A stretch of DNA of 64,000 nucleotides from the NCBI RefSeq assembly GCF_900177045.1, contig NZ_LT841358.1, forward strand, positions 389,073 to 453,072, given 5' to 3'. The DNA comes from Candidatus Nitrosotalea okcheonensis. GTDB taxonomy: Archaea; Thermoproteota; Nitrososphaeria; Nitrososphaerales; Nitrosopumilaceae. Made by a program: the position numbers and the translations under genes. Below are positions 50,858-59,481 of the stretch, piece after piece; positions within the stretch are counted from its first letter, which is position 1, and every line of letters begins with the position of its first letter. The notes below the pieces were generated by a model. It saw nothing but the letters and a program-made list of their open reading frames with translations. It did no database searches and was not told the origin of the DNA.

Positions 50858-52366
50858 TTGAGTGGTAATTTCGTAGAACACAAGTATATCAAAAAGTTAA
50901 GTATAGAACACAGGGATTATCAAAACAACCTGGCAAGACAGGCAATTGCAGAAAATTGTCTAATTGTACTTCCAACAGGACTTGGTAAGACTACTGTCGC
51001 ATTGCATGTGATTGCAGAATTTCTGTCAAGAGGAAAAGGAGGGGTCTTATTCTTGGCTCCTACTCGAGTCTTGGCACACCAGCATTATGAGTTTTTAAAA
51101 AATAATTTGTTAATTGATGACATCGTCCTTATTACAGGAGAAGATCTACTTGCAAAAAGAAAGAAACTTTGGGTAAGCAGCATAATTTGTGCAACTCCTG
51201 AAATTGTAAAAAATGATCTTGACAGACAGATCGTTTCCACTGATCAGTTTTCACTTGTAATATTTGATGAGGCACATAGGACAGTTGGAGATTACGCATA
51301 TTCTGGAATTGCAGAGCGTTTTGTAAACATGAACGTTAGAATAATTGGCATGACTGCTACTTTACCAAGCGAGAAACAAAAGGCAGAAGAGATGATAAAG
51401 ATACTAAAGATTACAAGTATAGCTCAGAGGACAGAAGAGAGTCCCGATGTAAGTCCATACGTTCAACAAACAGACACACAGTGGATTACTGTTGAACTTG
51501 GACCTGAGATGAAAGAGATTCAGGCCTTGATAAAAGCCACAATTGATTCCAGGTATCTTGAACTCAAAAAACTTGGTCTTAATCTTTCAGGAAGCCGATC
51601 AATGTCTGAACTTTTGCGTGTAAGGGAATTTGTTTTAAGACAAAACAGGCGAGCTGCCAAGCCACTCTTTACTGCCATCCGCCTCATTCATGCACTAAAC
51701 GTGTTTGAATCTCATGGTGTTACATCCTTTCTTAGGTTTTGTGAGAGAACTCGAGAGAAAAAAGGAGTCGGCATTAGAGACTTGTTTGAAAATGATGTGA
51801 ATTTTGGCAAGGCGGTAAGGCTTGCAAAACAGGCACAGGAAAAAGGAATTGAGCATTCCAAAATGGAAAAACTCAGTGAGGTATTGCGCGACATTCCAGG
51901 AAAGGCACTTGTCTTTACAAGCTACAGGGATTCGGTGGATGTCATACACCGGAAACTAAACGAGATGGGAATCCCCTCTGGATTTCTGATAGGAAAGGCT
52001 GGCGAGACCGGCCTTAAACAGAAAAAACAGATAGAGACAATACAGAAATTCCGTGATGGGCAATACAAGGTGTTAATTGCAACTCGCGTAGGTGAGGAGG
52101 GTCTTGATATTTCAGAAGTTAATCTCGTAGTATTTTTCGACAATGTCCCAAGTTCGATTCGATATGTCCAGAGAAAAGGTCGTACTGGAAGAAAAGATTA
52201 TGGTAAATTAGTAGTATTGATTGCTAAAGATACAACTGATGAAACATATTATTGGATAGGAAAACGCAAGGTTACAGCTGCAAAGGGAATGGGCGAGAAA
52301 ATGAACAAGTTCTTGGAACAACAAGAAGTACCTGTCGCAAAAAAAGGTCTTGATTCATTCTTCTAG
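50858..52366 (+). CDS. hef: Hef-type superfamily 2 DNA helicase (helicase part only)
   Basis: Helicase of 502 residues. Motif I is PTGLGKTT, motif II DEAH, motif III TATLP, motif VI QRKGRTGR. The inserted helical domain (about 210-320) is typical of Hef/FANCM. The C-terminal XPF-nuclease domain of euryarchaeal Hef is absent, as in other thaumarchaea and crenarchaea. The protein ends KKGLDSFF, a PCNA-binding-like box. The start is the TTG at 50858, 27 nt after a TATA-like ctttttacc. Role in fork repair is inferred. Confidence 0.9.
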   Translation: MSGNFVEHKYIKKLSIEHRDYQNNLARQAIAENCLIVLPTGLGKTTVALHVIAEFLSRGKGGVLFLAPTRVLAHQHYEFLKNNLLIDDIVLITGEDLLAKRKKLWVSSIICATPEIVKNDLDRQIVSTDQFSLVIFDEAHRTVGDYAYSGIAERFVNMNVRIIGMTATLPSEKQKAEEMIKILKITSIAQRTEESPDVSPYVQQTDTQWITVELGPEMKEIQALIKATIDSRYLELKKLGLNLSGSRSMSELLRVREFVLRQNRRAAKPLFTAIRLIHALNVFESHGVTSFLRFCERTREKKGVGIRDLFENDVNFGKAVRLAKQAQEKGIEHSKMEKLSEVLRDIPGKALVFTSYRDSVDVIHRKLNEMGIPSGFLIGKAGETGLKQKKQIETIQKFRDGQYKVLIATRVGEEGLDISEVNLVVFFDNVPSSIRYVQRKGRTGRKDYGKLVVLIAKDTTDETYYWIGKRKVTAAKGMGEKMNKFLEQQEVPVAKKGLDSFF

Positions 52367-52437
52367 GCTAGTACATAGACGTTTGATTTTGAATAACATA
52401 AAACCACAGTTAAATATCATGGAAATATCACAAACTT

Positions 52438-53214
52438 TTGATGGATGTATCAAAAAATATGATTTTTCTAATCTTGCTTCTTGTTATACCGTCAATCATT
52501 CTCCCAATTTATGCAGATAGTTCTGGAATTACGGCGTCTGTAAACAGGGATTCATACCAGCCAGGAGATAAGGTGATAATCAGTGGATCTGTTGGACAGG
52601 TTGTAAACAGTAATCCGGTAAACATAATTGTTCGAAACCCCATGGGGAATGTCTATGATGTAGGGCAGGTAAACTTGTTAAACAATTTGTTTGTTCATGA
52701 TTTTGTATTAAATGATGACTCGTTGGGCGGTACATATACTGTCAATATCAAGTACAGCAATTCCTCGAGTCAGTTACATTTTGTACTGAATTCTGGAACG
52801 CTGAGTACAATTCCTGTCTTTGACAGTGAGATAAAAATAAGAACAAATGGTACAAACATGATAAAATATGGCAATGTTTCAGTGTCTGCCACGGATAATA
52901 CAATCAAAATTTCAATGGACACATCACAAATGTCTGGTAACTCTGTAAATCAAGAATATCAAATTCCAAAAAAAATAATTGATACGCCTGGGGGAAATAT
53001 AGTGTTGAAGGTTGATGGAAACCAGATCTTGTGTTCGCAGAGTGAAACTGATACTATCCGCATACTTGATTGCACAATTCCTGCAAATTCTACAGAACTT
53101 GAATTGGTTGGAGCTACGGTAATTCCAGAATTTGGTCCGTTGGCAGGTCTTGCAATATTTGTATCTTCGATCACAGTAGTTGTTTTGTCAAGGATCTCCA
53201 AAATTCATTTGTAG
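52438..53214 (+). CDS. Secreted PEFG-CTERM protein with Ig-like beta domains
   Basis: Surface protein of 258 residues. The signal peptide spans about 1-27 (ending PIYADS). The first beta domain has the SVNRDSYQPGDKVIISGSVG motif shared with the PEFG protein at 13766. A second beta region (about 115-225) contains several N-x-S/T sites and a Cys pair. The C-terminus is VIPEFGPLAGLAIFVSSITV plus a short basic tail, the archaeosortase-type signal. Ligand unknown. Confidence 0.8.
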   Translation: MMDVSKNMIFLILLLVIPSIILPIYADSSGITASVNRDSYQPGDKVIISGSVGQVVNSNPVNIIVRNPMGNVYDVGQVNLLNNLFVHDFVLNDDSLGGTYTVNIKYSNSSSQLHFVLNSGTLSTIPVFDSEIKIRTNGTNMIKYGNVSVSATDNTIKISMDTSQMSGNSVNQEYQIPKKIIDTPGGNIVLKVDGNQILCSQSETDTIRILDCTIPANSTELELVGATVIPEFGPLAGLAIFVSSITVVVLSRISKIHL

Positions 53215-53222
53215 CTCAAGTA

Positions 53223-53642
53223 TCACTTTTGAAGATTATCTATTGTAATGTGTCGTATCTTGTCTTTTAGCTCTTGAATCCGAATACCATATCGGGATAT
53301 TTCATTTTGTGGTAGATATCTTTCTTTTTCAAATTTTTTCACATGAGACTCACATATCCAGAGAAACTCAAGATCGTAAGATATGGAATCATGGGAATTG
53401 TTCTCTTCGATGGCTCCAGGGTACTCCTTTTCAAATTTTATCATTTCAGGTAGATGTTCTACATTGTTTTTCACTAGACTCAGGAATGAATCAAGTTCCT
53501 GTTTCAAGGCACTGTTATCGCGAATCTGCTGAGTCCAGACAAGTTTTGTCTTATCATGATATACTAGTTCTTGATTTGACAGGTCAATACCAAATGTGTC
53601 CAATACATCTCTTGTTATTTCCTCCCTGACACTTTCTGACAT
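53223..53642 (-). CDS. Hypothetical helical protein, 139 residues
   Basis: Soluble protein starting MSESVREEITRDVLDTFGID, rich in charged helices. The second half holds YDLEFLWICESHVKKFEKER. The ATG at 53642 has an AT-rich minus-strand box (actaaaaaac) about 28 nt upstream; a GTG at 53681 would add 13 residues. It converges with the PEFG gene. Function unknown. Confidence 0.6.
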   Translation of the reverse strand: MSESVREEITRDVLDTFGIDLSNQELVYHDKTKLVWTQQIRDNSALKQELDSFLSLVKNNVEHLPEMIKFEKEYPGAIEENNSHDSISYDLEFLWICESHVKKFEKERYLPQNEISRYGIRIQELKDKIRHITIDNLQK

Positions 53643-53795
53643 TTTTATCAGTCTGGCGGTAGCATCGTTTTTTAGTTTCACATTTAGAGTTTTAGCTGTA
53701 CTGTGATACTATACTATGTGCAAATAATGTAACAAATTGGTTTAGAGATTGTCTAGTGATGTGATAAAAAATAAAGAAAAAAGGGTTTTGTAGGA

Positions 53796-54343
53796 TTATG
53801 ATCTGATGTTGCCCGAGTTTCCAATCGTACATGGAGCAAATGTTCCATTGAGCACCGCAATATATCTTCTAATTATATCGCCAAACGATGATTCATTTTG
53901 TACCCGCGTCAGGATTCTGGGTCTAGTGCACCTTGTGGTGTTGCAAATAGGCCATCAAACTTTTTGATTGCATAAAATGAACCGTATACAAGCTTTCACA
54001 CTTTTAGGTGATCATTGAGATAATCGTGCCCAACAGTACCCACTCCGGAATCTTCATCATTTTGTACAAGATGTGAAACGTCTGGAATTTGTTTGACTCC
54101 CTTTGTATGTGAGTCTGCCAAAAAGCTTTGGCTTGGACAGATATTTCGTTTTCCATGAAAAACATCATTATCGGTTTTGAATGGTTTTAGTTTCTCATCT
54201 TTGTCAGAGAACGCGTTTGCAACATAGCTTGATCCAGCAGGATAGTTTTATGCCATAACTGACAGTATCAAGATACCATCTATGCAAATGCACGTAGAGT
54301 TCTATTCATTATGATCAATACTGGCAGTGTCATATTTAGACAT
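53796..54343 (-). pseudogene. Decayed gene, unknown product
   Basis: From an ATG at 54343 one minus-strand frame reads as protein for about 180 codons but is broken by TAG, TAA and TGA stops and, near 53913, a one-base frameshift. Readable blocks are YPAGSSYVANAFSDKDEK, CPSQSFLADSHTKGVKQIPD, KLVYGSFYAIKKFDGLFATP and FGDIIRRYIAVLNGTFAPC. The last stop is at 53796-53798. The composition suggests a secreted protein. I do not recognise the family. Confidence 0.6.
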
Positions 54344-54458
54344 GATCGAAAATTTTTACGGTCAATTTACCACTGATAATTTTCCTTGAAATGACATGTG
54401 ACCGAAAAACAGCTCAAAAATTTATCATGGTTTTTTCAAAAGATATTTAACGTCTAGG

Positions 54459-54728
54459 ATGGCATTGCAGAACGTGATTACATACATTCTTGCAACATGT
54501 ATACCTGGAAATGAAAAAGAAGTCATACAAAAAATAAAGGAATTGCCAAACATAGTCGAGGTGAATGGAATAATGGGCAAATATGATATTTTTGTCAAGA
54601 TTCAAGCATCTGATGTAACAAAGGTTGATTCAACAATAGGCAAGGTAAGAAGTGTTCCGCATGTTACTAGTACCGTATCAATATCTGCGATTTATGGTCA
54701 GGGCGGAACAATAGACTATGAAAAGTAG
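54459..54728 (+). CDS. Stand-alone Lrp/AsnC RAM-domain protein
   Basis: RAM ligand-binding domain of 89 residues without a DNA-binding part. ITYILATCIPGNEKEVIQKI is the first strand and helix, and EVNGIMGKYDIFVKI the conserved glycine turn. It is the third such protein in the window (others at 23928 and 24161). Likely an effector subunit for Lrp-family regulators or an amino-acid sensor. Confidence 0.75.
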   Translation: MALQNVITYILATCIPGNEKEVIQKIKELPNIVEVNGIMGKYDIFVKIQASDVTKVDSTIGKVRSVPHVTSTVSISAIYGQGGTIDYEK

Positions 54729-54800
54729 TTCAAATCTTAATTCTTAATTTTGTGACTAGATACTGGCAAAGATTATCTATAATGGTCACTTAATTATTAC

Positions 54801-55196
54801 ATGGTGAAAGTGGTTGAAGTTACAGACTCGGAAAGAATTGACAGAGTCCCTGATAAGACAGTCGTATTATTATCCGGTGGAAAATTTTTGGAACGTGGCC
54901 ATGTAGTGCAAAATATTGCATTAAATCTATACATTCAAAGAAAAAATGAAAAACTTGGACCATATTCACTGATCACTGCACTTGTAGAGACTGACAAGGG
55001 AATAATAGAAATGACATATGATGAGGGTTATAGAGGTGAAAATGCAATCGAAGAGGCTGCTGCATTTCTTACATCTCATATTGGCATTTCAGCACTGATA
55101 CTGAGATCTATTATTCAGCTTGATCAGTCTATGAATAAAAATAACCTAGTTGTAATAGAACAAAATGATCAGGGGGATAAGTTTTACGAAATTTGA
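54801..55196 (+). CDS. Hypothetical protein, 131 residues
   Basis: Soluble alpha/beta protein. Sequence VVLLSGGKFLERGHVVQNIAL near the start and a long helix (GENAIEEAAAFLTSHIGISAL) in the second half. No catalytic motif or membrane segment. Its end overlaps the small zinc-finger frame at 55165. Function unknown. Confidence 0.6.
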   Translation: MVKVVEVTDSERIDRVPDKTVVLLSGGKFLERGHVVQNIALNLYIQRKNEKLGPYSLITALVETDKGIIEMTYDEGYRGENAIEEAAAFLTSHIGISALILRSIIQLDQSMNKNNLVVIEQNDQGDKFYEI

Positions 55197-55329
55197 ACGA
55201 AAACCTATTGCAATTACCCCGACTTGTGCAGTGTGCGGAAAATTTGTCAAAGATCACACTCAGGAACAGACAAAATCCTGTACAGATGAGAGACGTAAAT
55301 GCCATGTAAAAACTAGCGGCTCTACATGA
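55165..55329 (+). CDS. Small zinc-finger protein, 54 residues
   Basis: Frame from ATG 55165 (within the end of the previous gene, +1 relative) to TGA 55329. It contains CAVC (about 22-25) and later C and CH (SCTDERRKCHV), making one likely zinc site. The N-terminus is basic (FTKFERKP). Overlap with the upstream gene suggests translational coupling. Family not recognised. Confidence 0.5.
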   Translation: MIRGISFTKFERKPIAITPTCAVCGKFVKDHTQEQTKSCTDERRKCHVKTSGST

Positions 55330-55414
55330 TACCTATTTGATGACACATGTGATCCCGTCTCATCTGTACGTATGCTAGTGTTAAAAAAGATGACATAACT
55401 TGTTGCATCACTTC

Positions 55415-55435
55415 ATTAATCAATACGTGATTAAT
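55415..55435. promoter_or_regulatory. Inverted repeat ATTAATCA-N5-TGATTAAT
   Basis: Perfect 8-bp arms with a 5-bp spacer, containing the same 13-base core as the element at 14701-14717. A TATA-like ttaaatt lies beside it on the minus strand. It may be a binding site for one regulator shared by two loci. Confidence 0.35.
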
Positions 55436-55589
55436 TTAAAGCACCTCATGATATGGCAAAGTTGTCACATGTTATAACAAAAACAATACCGGGTAGTGAA
55501 AGAAAATCTAAGAATTCATTTTTTTGTAGCATATTGTACACTAGGTCAGCAAACTTGTTTCAAAAAAGACTGTTTTTGACATCTGTTGA

Positions 55590-55748
55590 CTAGGAGTCTT
55601 TTGTCCATTTTTCTATGTCAAAGCCAAGACAGTTTCCAGCGAACTCTTTTAACATTATGATCCTGCAAATCTGCTCTTGTAGTTCTGAATGTTCTGCAAA
55701 TTTTTGTCTGCAAATAGGGCATCTGGCATTTTTGAGCAATAGTGTCAA
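55590..55748 (-). CDS. Small zinc-binding protein, 52 residues
   Basis: Frame from the TTG at 55748 to TAG 55592-55590, reading MTLLLKNARCPICRQKFAEH, then a helical part with two more Cys (QICRII and GNCLGF). CPIC with a following His gives half of a zinc finger. It lies 30 nt downstream of the gene at 55779 on the same strand. No ATG is available in this frame. Confidence 0.5.
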   Translation of the reverse strand: MTLLLKNARCPICRQKFAEHSELQEQICRIIMLKEFAGNCLGFDIEKWTKDS

Positions 55749-55778
55749 TGTGTTAAAACAGTTTATTGAAATTTTCCC

Positions 55779-56438
55779 TTACAGGTCAAGTTCACTTGCA
55801 TCTTGTAGTTTTCCAGTTAATTCAAGATAGGTATACGGGTCTAACTGTTTTGCAAAACCTTTGTCTATGTTTATCAGATATATCGAATGCAGATGAGCAT
55901 TTAGGATGTCTTCTGGTTCAATTGGCGGATTTTTATAAAACCTGTCTACTAGTAATTTTATCTTTTGGACTTCTTCTGACTTTCTATCCTTTGGAGGTTT
56001 CAAGAATAATTTCGGGACTGGCAAAATCCCAACAACTGGTGTAGCTAGTGCAAACTTGGAACAATGTTTACTATATCTTGCAATCTTACTTGATATTCTT
56101 GCGACATAATAATCAATAGTATCTAGTGCATGGTCTGGCGGTGTAAACCCTGTTTCTATTTCTAAAATAAGTGTACCATCTCCTTTTGTTGCAAACACAT
56201 CACAGACTAGAATGTTTGAGAGTTGCTTTTCAACATCTACGGCATAGCCACGAGATATCAAGTTTGAGGCACAGATTATCTCCAATACTGAATGATTGAT
56301 CTTGACCACGTTTTTTTTGTACAACTCAATTAATCGTTCCCTTACAAAATTTGTCTTTGATTTTATTTCAGGCGTCTGATCACGAGTTAGTTTCTCAGTA
56401 ACTGTATAGACATCTTCGGTGAATTTTTCTAAATCCAA
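55779..56438 (-). CDS. Hypothetical protein, possible PD-(D/E)XK nuclease-like fold
   Basis: Protein of 219 residues. A helical start (1-60) is followed by RGYAVDVEKQL, VCDVFATKGDGTLILEIETG, where D, E and E are spaced as in restriction-endonuclease-like folds, though the usual Lys is not evident. The rest is alpha/beta with a Lys-rich helix. The nuclease idea is weak; the fold could be another one. Followed by a small zinc protein in the same direction. Confidence 0.55.
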   Translation of the reverse strand: MDLEKFTEDVYTVTEKLTRDQTPEIKSKTNFVRERLIELYKKNVVKINHSVLEIICASNLISRGYAVDVEKQLSNILVCDVFATKGDGTLILEIETGFTPPDHALDTIDYYVARISSKIARYSKHCSKFALATPVVGILPVPKLFLKPPKDRKSEEVQKIKLLVDRFYKNPPIEPEDILNAHLHSIYLINIDKGFAKQLDPYTYLELTGKLQDASELDL

Positions 56439-56621
56439 AATCTACTATTTTAAATCCAACTAGGGGTTTAAGAGGATTATCTAATTGATATGAATACAAT
56501 GCCGACTATTTACTGGATTTGGTAATTATTGCCGTATTTGTTCACGTATGACGTATGCCAAAAAATACTTTAGAATAATTGTATGGAATTGGTTTTATTC
56601 TAGGGTGATAATGGCATTCAT

Positions 56622-56789
56622 ATGATAAAACGACTAATGATTTTTCTGGTAAAAAAATGGTGTACACGTAGGGTTGTAAACAAAAAGAAGGGACTAGAAC
56701 AAGCACATTATGAACCACTCATCATAGTAGATGACTGGATTTCTTTTGGCTATGTACGACACGGAGAATCCATCAGTGATTTACAATGA
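56622..56789 (+). CDS. Possible small basic protein, 55 residues
   Basis: Frame from ATG 56622 to TGA 56789: a basic N-terminal helix (MIKRLMIFLVKKWCTRRVV) followed by an acidic-aromatic tail ending VRHGESISDLQ. Its stop overlaps the next tiny frame by ATGA. Function unknown. Confidence 0.35.
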   Translation: MIKRLMIFLVKKWCTRRVVNKKKGLEQAHYEPLIIVDDWISFGYVRHGESISDLQ

Positions 56790-56866
56790 CCGTGGTTACA
56801 AAAATAAAACTTGTACATGATGCAAAAGACCTAAATAAAATCAGGAAAAATTTGGAAGATCACTAA
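56786..56866 (+). CDS. Possible micro-protein, 26 residues
   Basis: Frame from ATG 56786, overlapping the previous stop (ATGA), to TAA 56866: a single amphipathic helix, KIKLVHDAKDLNKIRKNLED. The coupling is the main argument for it being real. Confidence 0.25.
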   Translation: MTVVTKIKLVHDAKDLNKIRKNLEDH

Positions 56867-56891
56867 TATAGTATTTTTTCATAATGTTATC

Positions 56892-58202
56892 ATGACAGCG
56901 GCCCAAGAAAATCATGACATGATGTTTTTATCAGAACAGTTTAAAAAAACTCGCGCACAAACACTTGAGCTGGTAACGACACTTGAAAAAGAAGACTTTG
57001 TAGTACAGACTGCCACATTTATGAGCCCACCGAAATGGCATTTGGGACACGTAACATGGTTCTATGAGGTAATAATGAGTAAGATGAATCCAAGTTACGA
57101 ATTTTATTCTCAAGAATATTCCAAGATCCTAAATTCATACTATCAGGCTCTTGGTACACCACACGAAAAGACAAGGCGTGGAATAATGTCAAGACCGACA
57201 GTTAATGAGACACTGCAATATTTTGACATTATAAACAAGCGGGTCGAAGAATTTTTGCAAAATCACATTGCAGACTATAATCTTGATTATATGTTCAATC
57301 TTGCATTTAATCACGAATGTCAACACCAGGAACTTTTAGTATATGACTTGCAACATTTACTTGCAAGTGCATACCGACCCGTAAAACACCATGTTGCCCC
57401 AAAACCGTTTTCTATTGAAAAAAATTCTGTCAAGATTTCTGGCGGACTGTACGATCTTGGGTATGGCGGAGATGATTTTTGTTATGACATTGAACTTCCA
57501 GAACATAAAACGTATCTGAACCAGTATAGTATCGATGTGTTCCCAATTACAAATGGAGATTATTTGAAATTCATGGACTCGGGAGGGTATGAAGATTTTA
57601 GATTTTGGCTTGCAGATGGATGGGATCAGGTCAAGAAAAATAATTGGAATGCACCTATGTATTGGGAGAAAGACGGTGACCTGTGGACAAGGCATGATTT
57701 CAGAGGCAAGGTGCCGATTAACCTCAACGAGCCTGTTTGTAACGTTTCATACTATGAAGCATATGCGTATTGCAAGTGGGCAGGAAAGAGATTGCCGACA
57801 GAGGCAGAATGGGAAAAAGCCGCTTCGTGGAATGAGCAAAAACAGAGAAAGACACTGTATCCATGGGGTAATGAACCCATATCTGAAAATCATGCAAACT
57901 TGTTAGAGTCATACATCTGGGGACCTGTTGAAATTGGTTCATATCCGTCTGGGAAAAGCCATTACGGAATACACCAGATGATGGGGGATGTTTGGGAATG
58001 GACAACTTCGGATTTTGTAGGCTATCCAGGATTCCAGTCTGGATTTGCAGAATATAATGACAAGTGGTTTTCAAATCAAAAGGTACTTCGTGGTTCTTCG
58101 TTTGCCACTCCTAGGTATCAAATCAAGAACAGTTATAGAAACTTTTTCAGGCCTGATGAGCGGTGGATGTTTGCAGGGTTTCGGTGTGTGGAAGACATAT
58201 GA
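56892..58202 (+). CDS. egtB: Ergothioneine-biosynthesis sulfoxide synthase EgtB-like
   Basis: Non-haem iron enzyme of 436 residues that joins a sulfur donor to hercynine using O2. A DinB-like N-terminal helical domain supplies the iron histidines: HLGHVTW (about 49-55) and HX3HXE in NHECQHQEL. The C-terminal FGE-sulfatase fold has RLPTEAEWEKAA, MGDVWEWT and the RGSSF...FRPDERWMFAGFR end. It directly precedes egtD with an ATGA overlap. Whether cysteine or gamma-glutamylcysteine is the sulfur donor is not evident; no egtA or egtC is in the window. Confidence 0.88.
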   Translation: MTAAQENHDMMFLSEQFKKTRAQTLELVTTLEKEDFVVQTATFMSPPKWHLGHVTWFYEVIMSKMNPSYEFYSQEYSKILNSYYQALGTPHEKTRRGIMSRPTVNETLQYFDIINKRVEEFLQNHIADYNLDYMFNLAFNHECQHQELLVYDLQHLLASAYRPVKHHVAPKPFSIEKNSVKISGGLYDLGYGGDDFCYDIELPEHKTYLNQYSIDVFPITNGDYLKFMDSGGYEDFRFWLADGWDQVKKNNWNAPMYWEKDGDLWTRHDFRGKVPINLNEPVCNVSYYEAYAYCKWAGKRLPTEAEWEKAASWNEQKQRKTLYPWGNEPISENHANLLESYIWGPVEIGSYPSGKSHYGIHQMMGDVWEWTTSDFVGYPGFQSGFAEYNDKWFSNQKVLRGSSFATPRYQIKNSYRNFFRPDERWMFAGFRCVEDI

Positions 58203-59224
58203 TTAGAAAGCAGCAGATGGAGATTGATAATTATGAAAAAGTTGCAGTAACTCCACGGTTTTGCTACTTTAAACCAAAAGTTATGACAAACTCTACCATG
58301 GCTCAAGAAATAGCATTTAGCTTGTCACAGAAAAAGAAGTTTATCTCATCCAAGTTTTTCTACGATGATGTAGGCTCAGAGACCTTTGAAAAAATATGCG
58401 ATTTGCCGGAATACTACCTTACAAGAACCGAGTTTGAAATACTAGATGAAATAAAATCTGATCTGTCAGAATATCTTGCAGACAACTTTGCTCTGGTAGA
58501 ACTTGGAAGTGGTTCGTCTGTCAAGACACGTAAACTTTTGGAAATTTTGACGTGTAAACAAAAAGATGTAGAGTATTACCCAGTTGATATTTCAGACATC
58601 CTAAAGGACAGCTCAATTAATCTGCACGATGAATATGAGAATCTGAAGATAACTGGAATAATTGATAATTATGAAACCGGGCTTGAATTTATCAGGACGT
58701 TAGATCACACAAAAAAACTTGTTGCATTTTTGGGATCTAGTATGGGAAACTTTAGCCCAAAAGAGGGAATGGAGTTTTTAGAAAAAATCCATGAGTCTAT
58801 GAGTGTTGGCGACATGTTGTTACTTGGCCTTGACTTGGTAAAGGATGTAAAAATACTAGAATCGGCATACAATGATTCCTCGGGTATCACAGCAGATTTC
58901 AATTGTAATCTCTTGTTACGTTTGAACAAGGAATTTGGTGCAAACTTTGACTTGACAAAGTTCAAACATGTGGCAGTCTTTAATAAAAAACACAGGAGAA
59001 TCGAAATGTATCTAAAATCACTTACAAAACAGCATGTCTTTATGCCTGTCATTGATTTGTTTTTGAAATTCAAAAAAGACGAATTGATTCATACGGAATA
59101 CTCTCACAAGTACACCACATCACAAATCAAAAAGATGACAAAAAGGACTGGATTCAGGCTTGTGCACATGTGGAATGACAAGAAAAATTATTTTACCATG
59201 GCGCTATTTGCAGTTGAGAAATGA
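58199..59224 (+). CDS. egtD: L-histidine N-alpha-methyltransferase EgtD
   Basis: SAM-dependent enzyme of 341 residues that trimethylates histidine to hercynine. SKFFYDDVGSETFEKICDLP and EYYLTRTEFEIL are the family's N-terminal signature, ELGSGSSVKTRKLL is the SAM loop, and FLGSSMGNFSP follows. The C-terminal half is the EgtD substrate domain. ATG 58199 overlaps the egtB stop and its own stop overlaps the next ATG, so three genes are translationally linked. Start at 58163 is open but unnecessary. Confidence 0.9.
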   Translation: MIRKQQMEIDNYEKVAVTPRFCYFKPKVMTNSTMAQEIAFSLSQKKKFISSKFFYDDVGSETFEKICDLPEYYLTRTEFEILDEIKSDLSEYLADNFALVELGSGSSVKTRKLLEILTCKQKDVEYYPVDISDILKDSSINLHDEYENLKITGIIDNYETGLEFIRTLDHTKKLVAFLGSSMGNFSPKEGMEFLEKIHESMSVGDMLLLGLDLVKDVKILESAYNDSSGITADFNCNLLLRLNKEFGANFDLTKFKHVAVFNKKHRRIEMYLKSLTKQHVFMPVIDLFLKFKKDELIHTEYSHKYTTSQIKKMTKRTGFRLVHMWNDKKNYFTMALFAVEK

Positions 59225-59481
59225 CTGACAAAAAATGTGTGCACTATGACGGCGTACCAAATACCGTTTCTCAAAATACTGAGGGATGCGAAGAGTGTGA
59301 AAAAGGGGGCACCGATTGGGTGGCACTACGTCTTTGTTTATCATGTGGTCATGTAGGATGTTGTGATTCATCCCCTGGAATGCATGCAACAAGTCATTTT
59401 AAAAAAACTGGACATCCGGTAATGGTTGCACTGCCAAACTATGCTTGGAAATGGTGTTATGTACACAAGGCATACTCTTGA
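59221..59481 (+). CDS. UBP-type zinc-finger protein
   Basis: ZnF-UBP domain of 86 residues. The Cys/His pattern is complete: C6, CEEC, CLSCGHVGCC, then H (MHATSH) and a final H (TGHPV). Eukaryotic relatives bind the free C-terminus of ubiquitin; prokaryotic ones are single-domain and of unknown role. The ATGA overlap with egtD puts it in the ergothioneine operon, an unexplained link. Confidence 0.85.
   Translation: MTDKKCVHYDGVPNTVSQNTEGCEECEKGGTDWVALRLCLSCGHVGCCDSSPGMHATSHFKKTGHPVMVALPNYAWKWCYVHKAYS

Noticed and set aside
55453-55593. 46-codon frame starting MAKLSHVITKTIPGSE
   Set aside because: No promoter at the right distance and no recognisable motif; the composition is only mildly protein-like.
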